From Brevibacterium zhoupengii (GTDB lineage Bacteria > Actinomycetota > Actinomycetes > Actinomycetales > Brevibacteriaceae), in NCBI RefSeq assembly GCF_021117425.1, contig NZ_CP088298.1, forward strand, positions 2,294,001 through 2,358,000: 64,000 nucleotides of DNA, written 5' to 3'. Of this stretch, positions 48,135 to 55,370 are shown in pieces. Both the position numbers and the translations under genes were made by a program. Within the stretch, counting starts at the first letter, position 1; every line of letters begins with the position of its first letter. A model generated the notes under the pieces. The model had not been told where the DNA came from. It searched no databases and saw only the letters and a program-made list of their open reading frames with translations.

Positions 48135-49558
48135 GGATGGCGACGATGGACCTGGGTCGCCGCCTCAAAGGCATGCGCCATCCGCAGCAGGTCCACGTCG
48201 GCACCTGGTTTGGCTACGAGCTGGACTCCCACCGGCAGTCCCGACTCCGAGAAACCGGCAGGCACGGAGATCGCCGGGCACCCTGTGGCCGAAATCAGAC
48301 ACAGGGCGCGCATCCAGTCGAGATAGTTCTCGAGTCCGACACCGTTGATCTCTGTGGGGTATTCGATGGTGGCGTCGAAAGGGAGCACTTGGCAGGTGGT
48401 GAGCACCAACAGATCGTGGTCGCCGAAGAAGTGCTCAACTTCGCCATGCAGACGTGCACGGTCACGATCGGCAGAGACCACGTCGTTGCCGGTCAGCTTC
48501 AGTCCCATCTCGATGTTCCAGATCACAGAATCCTTGATCTGGTCCGGATGCTGTTCCAGCAGCGGGCCCCAGGAATAGACGAAATCGAGGGCACGCCGAA
48601 CATTGAAGACCTCATCGGCATCGCCGAGGTTGGGGATCGTGTCGACGACACGTGCCCCCAGGTCGGAGAAGACGGTTGCCGTACCCGCCACGATGTCGCG
48701 GACCTCCCTTTCGACGGGGAGCAGCCCGTTGAGGTCTGGACTGAATCCGATCTTGACACCATGTAGGTCAGGTTCGCTCTGATTTCCCAGCTCGAACTCG
48801 GGCAGATCGAAGACGCTGCCGGGCTCGCCGATCGAACGAGGCCCGCCTAGCTCCGGCCCGGCCGTCGCACTCATCGTCAACGCCACGTCCGAGACCGTCC
48901 GGGCCATGAACCCGCTCTGCGCCAACCACGCAAACGGGTTGCCGGGAAGCGTATGAGGAAGTCGCCCATTCGACGGGCGAAACCCCACGACATTGTTGAA
49001 CGACGCGGGGGAGCGCAGCGACCCTCCCATGTCCGATCCATCTCCGGAAGCTTGGATGCCAGCAGCCAGGACAGCTCCGACTCCACCGGAGGAGCCCGAA
49101 GCGGACTTGCTCGTGTCATAGGGGTTGACGGTGGTGCCGAAGACCGGGTTGAAGGTGTGCGAGCCTGCCGCGAACTCAGGCACATTCGTCTTGCCCGTCG
49201 TATTGACTCCTGCCTCTTTGAGACGGGCGATGATGAGGGAGTCAGTGTCTGGAACACGATCGGCCATGATCGGCGAACCCCAGGTGGTGCGCATCCCGGC
49301 AGTGTCGTGCGTGTCCTTGTGGGTCATCGGCACTCCGTGCAGCGGTCCGATCTGCTCACCATTTGCCACCGCCTGATCAGCGGCCTCGGCACGTGCCAGC
49401 GCGCCCTCGTCATCGCGGGTGACAACCGCATTCAGTGCCGGGTTGAGGGCATCGATGCGGGCCAAGTGGTCGCTGAGTGCCTCTCGGGCAGAGATCTCCT
49501 TCGTCGCAATCTTCGCCGCCAGCTCACGGGTGGACAGCCAATGCAGTTCCTCGCTCAT
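48110..49558 (-). CDS. amidase (amidase signature family)
   Basis: 482 residues. Ser-Ser-Lys catalytic set: Lys in 'GVPMTHKDTHDT', 'SASGSSGGVGAVLAAG' and 'GDGSDMGGSLRSPASF'. The family includes GatA, 6-aminohexanoate cyclic dimer hydrolases and peptide or aryl amidases. There is no GatB/GatC here, so it acts on a small amide. It begins 4 bases after the stop of the M20 amidohydrolase and is the last gene of a four-gene operon with two membrane proteins. Confidence 0.92.
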   Translation of the reverse strand: MSEELHWLSTRELAAKIATKEISAREALSDHLARIDALNPALNAVVTRDDEGALARAEAADQAVANGEQIGPLHGVPMTHKDTHDTAGMRTTWGSPIMADRVPDTDSLIIARLKEAGVNTTGKTNVPEFAAGSHTFNPVFGTTVNPYDTSKSASGSSGGVGAVLAAGIQASGDGSDMGGSLRSPASFNNVVGFRPSNGRLPHTLPGNPFAWLAQSGFMARTVSDVALTMSATAGPELGGPRSIGEPGSVFDLPEFELGNQSEPDLHGVKIGFSPDLNGLLPVEREVRDIVAGTATVFSDLGARVVDTIPNLGDADEVFNVRRALDFVYSWGPLLEQHPDQIKDSVIWNIEMGLKLTGNDVVSADRDRARLHGEVEHFFGDHDLLVLTTCQVLPFDATIEYPTEINGVGLENYLDWMRALCLISATGCPAISVPAGFSESGLPVGVQLVAKPGADVDLLRMAHAFEAATQVHRRHPQLAASMP

Positions 49559-49562
49559 CGTC

Positions 49563-50795
49563 TCACTTCCCGACCGTGCTGAGAACGGCACTCAGTGCCG
49601 CACGAATACCGGTCTCCAGCGTGGTTTCGACATCGTCTGGAGCGAAGAAGGGGGAGTGGTTGCCTGCTGGCGGTTCATCACCGTCGAATTTTGCGGGGGA
49701 GTACCCGCCGAAGAACCAGTAGACGTAGGGCACACCGATGTCGTCGCCGAATGCCCCGAAGTCCTCGCTGCCGGTGACGGCCTGGTCCAAGTGGACCTGC
49801 TCCACACCGAGCTCGGATCCGGCGGCCTCGAGGAACTGGTCGGTAGTTGCAGGATCGTTGTAGCAGCGAGGGAAGCGATACATCTCTTCGATGATCGGCT
49901 CCGGCGCTCCGGATGCCTGCGCCTCTGCGAGGATGATGCGTTCGACGCGGTTGAGAACGACATCACGCACCTCCTCGTTGAAGGTGCGGATGTTGAGTTT
50001 GAATTCCGCGGAATCGGGAATGATGTTCTCTTTCAGCCCGCCGTGGAAGGTGCCGACGGTGACGACAGCCATATCTCGACCAGAGATCTCTCGAGAGACG
50101 ATGCTCTGGAGGCGGGTGATCATGTACGCGCCGAGCACGATCGGGTCGACTGAATTCTCCGGCTGTGAACCATGAGCCTGCTTGCCTCTGACCGTGACCT
50201 TGAGGCAGTCAGACATCGCCATTGCGGTCTCCTTGGCCACGTAGACATGCCCGGCCTTGCCTGGCCATACGTGCTGTCCGTAGATGACCTCTGGTTTGAC
50301 GGTCGAGTCCCAGAGACTGTCGTCGAGCATCGCCCGAGCGCCCTCTCCGGTCTCTTCGCCGGGCTGGAAGATCATGACCACGCTGCCTGACCACAGGTCT
50401 TTCTGTTCGACGAGGTAGCGGGCCAGATACAGTCCGACGGTGATGTGCGTATCGTGACCGCAGCCGTGCATGACCTTAGTGGTCGATCCATCGGGCAGAG
50501 TTCCCTCGGCCGTCGATGCGTAGTCGTATCCTGTGTCCTCGGCGATCGGCAGACCGTCGGTGTCGGCCCGGTAGGCCACGACGGGGCCTTCGCCGTTTTC
50601 GATCACGCTGACGATGCCGGTGCCGCCGTAGGTGCGGGTCTCAAGTCCGAGCGCTTCGAGCTTAGAGCGAATCGTCGCGGCCGTCTGAGTCTCCTGCATC
50701 GACAGCTCGGGCGTGCGATGGAAGTCCTTGTAGTCGGCGACGGTCTGTGCAAGATTGTGCGAGATCGCACTCCGAAGAGTGGTGTTGAGCGACAT
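49563..50795 (-). CDS. M20 amidohydrolase (N-acyl amino acid/hippurate hydrolase type)
   Basis: 410 residues of peptidase family M20D. Metal and catalytic motifs: 'VMHGCGHDTHITVGL', 'FQPGEETGEGARAML' (catalytic Glu) and 'GSEDFGAFG'. The start is 'FHRTPELSMQETQTA', a standard M20D beginning. Members remove acyl groups from amino acids or indole conjugates. Third gene of the operon with DUF5058 and a second membrane protein, with a 68-base gap from the latter and 4 bases to the amidase. Confidence 0.92.
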   Translation of the reverse strand: MSLNTTLRSAISHNLAQTVADYKDFHRTPELSMQETQTAATIRSKLEALGLETRTYGGTGIVSVIENGEGPVVAYRADTDGLPIAEDTGYDYASTAEGTLPDGSTTKVMHGCGHDTHITVGLYLARYLVEQKDLWSGSVVMIFQPGEETGEGARAMLDDSLWDSTVKPEVIYGQHVWPGKAGHVYVAKETAMAMSDCLKVTVRGKQAHGSQPENSVDPIVLGAYMITRLQSIVSREISGRDMAVVTVGTFHGGLKENIIPDSAEFKLNIRTFNEEVRDVVLNRVERIILAEAQASGAPEPIIEEMYRFPRCYNDPATTDQFLEAAGSELGVEQVHLDQAVTGSEDFGAFGDDIGVPYVYWFFGGYSPAKFDGDEPPAGNHSPFFAPDDVETTLETGIRAALSAVLSTVGK

Positions 50796-50863
50796 GATGT
50801 CCTTTCACAGTATGGGTGTCTTCGATGGTCTCAGGTATTGAATGATGAGGTGGCAGGTGACCG

Positions 50864-51598
50864 TCAGTTGATTCCGACGTTGTCTCCGTCTACCGGCCCC
50901 TTCTTGTCGGTCAGGGCCTTGTTCCGGGTGAACCAGGTGATGGCGATCGTCAGAATGACGACGATGGCAACATCGCCGGATGCCAGGACTGGGACGAGCG
51001 GGATGAGGACGAGGATGACCAGGGCCGCCGCTCCCAAGGCAATGAGCGTGGACTTGACCTGCCGCAGAGAGGCGATGAGCTGGACTGTGACACCGCCGAG
51101 GATGGCCGGCAGGATGTAGAGCTTGGCTACGAGAGTCACCGGTTCGGGAATGATCGAGACCAGCCAGGTGCCGAGGATGCCCACGAAGAGCACCATGGAG
51201 GCCACGTGGATCAGTGCCGCTCCGCAGATGGCCATGGTGGCCGCGTATTCGCCCTTGCGCGTACCCGGCTTCACTCCGAGCGTGTCCTGCGCGACAATCG
51301 CCGAGGGCAGGAGCTTGTTGGAGATGTTGCCGATCAGGAATGCCTGGTACATGCCGGCGGGTCCGAGGATCGGGAAATAGGTCAGTGGTTCGACGATGTA
51401 GAAGACGCCGTAGACGGCGAAGACGGCAAGGAATCCCTTGAGGATTTCACCGAAATTGACGTTGGCATCCGCAACGAAGAGAAGGTAGAAGGGCACCGAG
51501 GTCGCGATGAGGAACCCGACGAAGAGAGTGAGTGAACCCCACTTGGTCGTGGTGCGCTCGAAGGCCGCGTGTGAGGGTGACGTGACGATGTTGGACAT
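50864..51598 (-). CDS. membrane protein paired with DUF5058
   Basis: 244 residues from ATG 51598 (GAGGAG lies 6 bases upstream). About six hydrophobic helices. A conserved-looking loop 'GPAGMYQAFLIGNISNKLLP' followed by 'SAIVAQDTLGVKPGTRKGEY' lies between helices 3 and 4. No transporter family is recognised. It starts 10 bases after the DUF5058 gene, and the two have similar length and density of helices. Together they may form one transporter feeding the two hydrolases encoded next. Confidence 0.8.
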   Translation of the reverse strand: MSNIVTSPSHAAFERTTTKWGSLTLFVGFLIATSVPFYLLFVADANVNFGEILKGFLAVFAVYGVFYIVEPLTYFPILGPAGMYQAFLIGNISNKLLPSAIVAQDTLGVKPGTRKGEYAATMAICGAALIHVASMVLFVGILGTWLVSIIPEPVTLVAKLYILPAILGGVTVQLIASLRQVKSTLIALGAAALVILVLIPLVPVLASGDVAIVVILTIAITWFTRNKALTDKKGPVDGDNVGIN

Positions 51599-51608
51599 GA
51601 TGTTCTCC

Positions 51609-52355
51609 TCAGGCTTCGGGTGCGCCAAGACCGGCGTAATGGGCGAAATAGGACGCGATAAGGCCCACCAGCAGGGAGATTCCAAGTCCCCATTCCTTGA
51701 GCCATGGCTGTTTCAACGTCTTTGCGAGGAAGAGACAGATCGTCATCACCACAGCTGAGACGAGGATTGCGATAACGTGTGTCGGGGATTTCGGAAGCTC
51801 CCGAAACGTCAATGCGGCGAAGGCCGCGAGCAGTGCTGCTCCGGGAATGATGGACATCAGCGCCGGATTGACCTTCTCCAGCTTGTGGGAGCTGCGCTTG
51901 AAGACCGGAGTCAGGATCAGGGTGGAGATCATCCACCCTGCACCCGAGAGGCTCATCGCCATGAGAGCGACGATGAAGACGCCGCGGGTAAAGGTCTCAT
52001 CACCGAGGCTCGAGCCCATGGTGCCGGCTGCGATCGAAGCCGAGGCAACCTCGGTGGCGGCGGAACCGATGAGACCGACGCGCACGACGACTGGGGGAGT
52101 GCCGAAGAGGGGGAGAAGCGCGATCGCAACGAGGACGACAGACAATGACGGTCCGATCGCAGCAACACCGCCGGCTCTGAACGCTGATTTGACCTCCTGT
52201 TGGCTCATACCCGCCGATTCGGCGTTCTTCTTCACCGCGGTCATGTAGATGAGTGACTGGACGACGACGACGCCCATGACTGCCATTGCCAGAATCCAGA
52301 GAACCGGGGCATTTGCGAGACCGATGTAATCGGCCGACTGACTTGCCAGCACCAT
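51609..52355 (-). CDS. DUF5058 family membrane protein
   Basis: 248 residues from ATG 52355. GAGGAG about 7 bases before it decides the start; the GTG at 52391 has no site. About seven hydrophobic helices: 'VLWILAMAVMGVVVVQSLIYM', 'GPSLSVVLVAIALLPLFG', 'GVFIVALMAMSLSGAGWMIS', and a C-terminal pair. 'AGGVAAIGPSLSVV' and 'GSAATEVASA' look like conserved polar turns within the membrane. DUF5058 proteins have no assigned function but are often encoded with M20 hydrolases. First gene of the operon; the operator at 52401 lies 46 bases upstream. Confidence 0.8.
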   Translation of the reverse strand: MVLASQSADYIGLANAPVLWILAMAVMGVVVVQSLIYMTAVKKNAESAGMSQQEVKSAFRAGGVAAIGPSLSVVLVAIALLPLFGTPPVVVRVGLIGSAATEVASASIAAGTMGSSLGDETFTRGVFIVALMAMSLSGAGWMISTLILTPVFKRSSHKLEKVNPALMSIIPGAALLAAFAALTFRELPKSPTHVIAILVSAVVMTICLFLAKTLKQPWLKEWGLGISLLVGLIASYFAHYAGLGAPEA

Positions 52356-52400
52356 AGCGGGGCTCCTCACTTCCTTGTCGGAGTTGCTCACGGGGACCGA

Positions 52401-52421
52401 ACCACATCCTTGTGGTCCACA
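52401..52421. promoter_or_regulatory. overlapping palindromes upstream of DUF5058 operon
   Basis: ACCACA-N4-TGTGGT (52401-52416) overlaps TGTGG-T-CCACA (52411-52421). The second resembles the TGGTCCA-type core of GntR-family sites. It lies between the DUF5058 operon (minus) and the DinB-type gene (plus), 158 bases from the latter. Confidence 0.5.
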
Positions 52422-52578
52422 TCACGTGTGTGAGTAACTTATACCGAGACAGGGCTCAAATGGTCATCTTTGACGAGACTTCCCGACTGGCGAGAACTGA
52501 CTTCTCAATGCCGACCATCAACGAATTCGATGAGTATCGTCGGGAACACAACCATCCGCGATCAGGAAGCCTCAAACC

Positions 52579-53139
52579 ATGGCCAAGCAGAACATCGACA
52601 GCTATCTCGACCAGGCAGAGACCTGTTGGGTGACCGCCCTGACCCGCGTCTCAGATCAGCACCTTAAACTCAGGAGCGGGTGCAGTGAGTGGACCAATCA
52701 GGAGCTGATCAACCATCTCATCGGCGGGGGACTGCGCTACGAAAAACTGCTGTCCCAATCCCCACCTGCAGAGGTCGAGGCCACCCGAGGCCAGAACCAC
52801 CTCGGCGAGGATCGAATTGCGTCGTTCTGGAGCCATGAACAGGCCTTCCGCAGGATTGCGGGGGAGTGCGATCTCGACCGACAGGTGCCCCATCGCATCG
52901 GCCCGATCTCCGGCCACCAGCTGATCCGAATGCGCATTCTCGAATTGGTACTCCACGCGGCTGACCTCTCTGTCGGAACCGGAGATTCCTGGCCGATTGA
53001 TGATCAGCTGGCAGAGTTCATGTCGACAGAACTCGACGAACTCATCGTCGAGCTGGGGGAGACCGGGGGATATGCGCAGCCGAGGGCACGACAGACCGGA
53101 TCCCACGCAGAGCGGGTGCTGGCGATCTCGGGACGCTGA
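52579..53139 (+). CDS. mycothiol-dependent maleylpyruvate isomerase-family protein (DinB fold)
   Basis: 186 residues. The MDMPI/DinB four-helix metal-binding pattern shows in 'WTNQELINHLIGGGLRYE' (His, Glu) and 'RILELVLHAADLSVGTG' (His, Asp). Members use mycothiol with a divalent metal for isomerisation or thiol transfer. The exact reaction cannot be read. AGGAAG lies 8 bases before the ATG. It is followed at 35 bases by the MOSC gene. Confidence 0.85.
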   Translation: MAKQNIDSYLDQAETCWVTALTRVSDQHLKLRSGCSEWTNQELINHLIGGGLRYEKLLSQSPPAEVEATRGQNHLGEDRIASFWSHEQAFRRIAGECDLDRQVPHRIGPISGHQLIRMRILELVLHAADLSVGTGDSWPIDDQLAEFMSTELDELIVELGETGGYAQPRARQTGSHAERVLAISGR

Positions 53140-53162
53140 GGGGCAACTTCCGTAGCTCGTGG

Positions 53163-53168
53163 CACGAT
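53163..53168 (+). promoter_or_regulatory. -10-like element of MOSC gene
   Basis: CACGAT, one mismatch to TANNNT, ends 6 bases before ATG 53175 (gap GGGGTC). Confidence 0.35.
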
Positions 53169-53174
53169 GGGGTC

Positions 53175-53714
53175 ATGGATCCGCAGGTCGTCGCTGTTCA
53201 TTCCAGCGCTTGGCACAACTTCAGCAAGACGACGTGTGATTCGATCACGCTCCTCGAGGGGCTCGGCGTCGAAGGGGATGCGCACTGTGGCGTGACAGTG
53301 CAGCACCGATCGCGGGTCGCCGCCGACCCATCGCAGCCGAACATGCGCCAGGTGCATCTGATCCACGTTGAGCTCTTCGACGCTCTCCGCAAAAGCGATC
53401 ACTCAGTCGCCCCTGGTGATCTCGGCGAGAACATCACCACTCGGGATATCGACCTGCTGGCGCTCCCTGTCGGCACTCGGCTTCATTTCGGCCTCGCTGT
53501 CGTCACGATCACGGGTCTCCGCAACCCGTGCCAGCAGATCAACGACTTTCAACCTGGCCTGCTGAAACACGTGGTCAAGACCGACAGCGAGGGCGACGTT
53601 GTCCGACTCACCGGGGTCATGGGTATCGTCTCCCGCGGCGGAAGCGTGGCTGCCGGAGACTCGATCCACGTCGAGTTGCCGCCGACGCCGCACCTTCCGC
53701 TCACGCGCGTTTGA
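53175..53714 (+). CDS. MOSC domain protein
   Basis: 179 residues. MOSC domain with 'GLGVEGDAHCG', 'HLIHVELFDAL', 'PGDLGENITTRDIDLLALPVG' and the conserved Cys in 'GLRNPCQQIN'. The family binds a sulfur-carrying molybdenum cofactor; it is related to the YiiM/MOSC proteins and mARC. It likely reduces N-hydroxylated compounds or handles sulfur; details unknown. Confidence 0.92.
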   Translation: MDPQVVAVHSSAWHNFSKTTCDSITLLEGLGVEGDAHCGVTVQHRSRVAADPSQPNMRQVHLIHVELFDALRKSDHSVAPGDLGENITTRDIDLLALPVGTRLHFGLAVVTITGLRNPCQQINDFQPGLLKHVVKTDSEGDVVRLTGVMGIVSRGGSVAAGDSIHVELPPTPHLPLTRV

Positions 53715-53822
53715 TCGCGTCCCGTGCGATTCCTACATCCGGGAAGCGGAACGGCCACCAGCAGACTCAAAGTCGGCCTCGATAAAACAGGGGAGTGCGC
53801 ACCACATTCCGGATCGGTCGAT

Positions 53823-53854
53823 CAGAGTCTCAGCAATGACCAGAGTCTCAGCAA
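53823..53854. repeat. short tandem repeat
   Basis: CAGAGTCTCAGCAA occurs twice, at 53823-53836 and 53841-53854, with an 18-base period, in the gap between the converging MOSC and DUF4442 genes. Confidence 0.85.
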
Positions 53855-53860
53855 GTCGAC

Positions 53861-54421
53861 CTAGGCAGCCTTCTTCTGAGAGACCCTCATGGTGATCTCC
53901 GCGGAGACGAACACATGACCGTCAGCATCAAGGACATCGACAGGCACAATCAGTTCCATCGGATCGTCACCGAACTCTGGAAGCGCATCAAGTCGGGCAA
54001 TCGAGGTGACACCGGTGGTGGCCTTGGCCTTGTACTCAACCGTCATTCCGACAGGAATCCAGCGATGCGTTGCCGGAACCGTCGCCTCGGTCATCATGCC
54101 GCCAGCGATCTCAGCCATATTGCATGAGGCGATGGCGTGATAGGTACCGAGGTGGTTGCGCACGCCGCGGCGGTTCGGGGCGCTGGCACGGCAGTATCCC
54201 GGACGCAGTTCATGGATCTGCGGATGAACGGTGCGAAAGTAGGGTGCCTTGAAGCACACGGCACGGGTGAAGAGCCAGTTGCCGAACGGGACCTTCTGCA
54301 GTTTCTGCCAGATCGTGAAGATCGCGCCCGAGGCTGCGGTGTCCAGACTGCGCGGATCGCCGTGTGCGGAAGTGCGCTGCGTCTCTGTAGTGCCTGTGGT
54401 GTCTGCTGTTCCTGCGGTCAT
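53861..54421 (-). CDS. DUF4442 hotdog-fold protein
   Basis: 186 residues. Hotdog-fold pattern with 'NHLGTYHAIASCNMAEIAGG' (helix) and 'PVGMTVEYKAKATTGVTSIARL'. Members of DUF4442 are related to acyl-CoA thioesterases of the PaaI type; substrate unknown. ATG 54421 follows AAAGGAG at 6 bases. The first 25 residues are Thr-rich and probably disordered. Confidence 0.85.
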   Translation of the reverse strand: MTAGTADTTGTTETQRTSAHGDPRSLDTAASGAIFTIWQKLQKVPFGNWLFTRAVCFKAPYFRTVHPQIHELRPGYCRASAPNRRGVRNHLGTYHAIASCNMAEIAGGMMTEATVPATHRWIPVGMTVEYKAKATTGVTSIARLDALPEFGDDPMELIVPVDVLDADGHVFVSAEITMRVSQKKAA

Positions 54422-54483
54422 GAATTCTCCTTTGGCCATGGTGCCGGTTGCGGAAGTAGTGGCGACGAATGAATTTACTTAAC

Positions 54484-54497
54484 ATAATGTATATTAT
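54484..54497. promoter_or_regulatory. AT-rich palindrome upstream of DUF4442 gene
   Basis: ATAAT-N4-ATTAT, 63-76 bases upstream of the start, in otherwise GC-rich DNA. It contains TATAAT-like hexamers on both strands and may be promoter, operator or both. Confidence 0.4.
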
Positions 54498-54624
54498 CGG
54501 CGTTACACACATAGACCAGATGAGCCAAGCGACACCGACGATATTGAGCTGTCGGTCCTGTCATCAGTTCTGGTGCCATCCCCGCAACGGTCCTAGTTAC
54601 CGGCCAGTCACCAGCGTACAAAAA

Positions 54625-54668
54625 GATGACGGCCGCGGATAGCTTCTCAGCTATTCGCGGCCGTCATC
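54625..54668 (-). terminator. terminator of rpf gene
   Basis: 20-bp inverted repeat with one G-T wobble (GATGACGGCCGCGGATAGCT and complement) around TCTC, 43 bases after the minus-strand stop. Confidence 0.9.
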
Positions 54669-54711
54669 GTGCTGACTCAGTGTCAGCCAACTGCGTGTGT
54701 CGGCAGGTGTC

Positions 54712-55140
54712 TCAGCTGCCGCCGAGTCCGACCTTGCCGTCATCCTTGGATCCGTCGCCATCGTCTGCAGCGCCGTTGGCCTTGGTCAGACCAGCTTCTT
54801 CACCGCAGACCGGCCATGCCCCCGGACCCTGCTCCTTGAGAGTCTTCTGAGCGACATCGATCTGCTCTGCCTTGCTGGCCTTGTGCGGCATACCGTCACC
54901 GCCGAAGGCCTTCCAAGTCTGCTCCGAGAACTGAAGTCCGCCGTAGTAGCCATTGCCGGTGTTGATGTGCCAGTCACCGCCGGACTCGCACTCGGCAACC
55001 TTGTCCCAGACGCCTTCCGAGGACTGAGCCCCCGTGGACGCCTGAGCTGGGCCGCTCATTCCCGTCAGTCCGGCTGCGGCGACCGCGCCGGCTCCTGCAA
55101 CGAGGGCGACCTTGCGGAGGCTTGTGCTGTAGAGGTTCAC
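54712..55140 (-). CDS. resuscitation-promoting factor-like secreted transglycosylase
   Basis: 142 residues. Signal peptide '[20 protein letters not shown]' with a likely cut after 'GPAQA', then one Rpf domain (about 45-118): '[19 protein letters not shown]', '[12 protein letters not shown]' (catalytic Glu in AECES). The tail is Asp/Gly-rich. It would cut peptidoglycan glycan strands at the cell surface and help growth from dormancy. GTG 55140 has GGAG 8 bases upstream; an in-frame ATG at 55167 has none. It lies behind four phased GTAAC-type pentamers. Confidence 0.92.
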   Translation of the reverse strand: MNLYSTSLRKVALVAGAGAVAAAGLTGMSGPAQASTGAQSSEGVWDKVAECESGGDWHINTGNGYYGGLQFSEQTWKAFGGDGMPHKASKAEQIDVAQKTLKEQGPGAWPVCGEEAGLTKANGAADDGDGSKDDGKVGLGGS

Positions 55141-55176
55141 TGTCTCATCTCCGTAATACGACTGCATTTCGGTTCT

Positions 55177-55213
55177 GTAACTCGGTCGTTACCGAGTCGT
55201 TATACACCGTAAC
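55177..55213. promoter_or_regulatory. four helically phased GTAAC-type pentamers upstream of rpf
   Basis: GTAAC at 55177, GTTAC at 55188, GTTAT at 55199 and GTAAC at 55209: starts 11, 11 and 10 bases apart, one turn each, so all lie on one DNA face. They are 37-73 bases upstream of the GTG. MtrA in actinobacteria binds repeated GTAAC-like sequences at rpf and cell-wall hydrolase genes, so MtrA is the likely binder. Confidence 0.55.
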
Positions 55214-55370
55214 GGATCTGAGTACCGGTGTGAACCGAGATCAAGGCCTCCGCGCTCCGAATCGACTCACAGAAGTCGCAACACTAACTGAGTAGCTGGC
55301 GTCATCGGGTGAGTCTCCCGGAGGTGCTCGACTCCCCCGATAAGCGGCTCAACCTCCCCCGTTAGAGGGC

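Noticed and set aside
55141..55370. Possible cyclic di-AMP (ydaO-type) riboswitch upstream of rpf
   Set aside because: Such riboswitches precede rpf genes in some actinobacteria, but the leader here is too short before the phased GTAAC sites and none of the conserved core was recognised.
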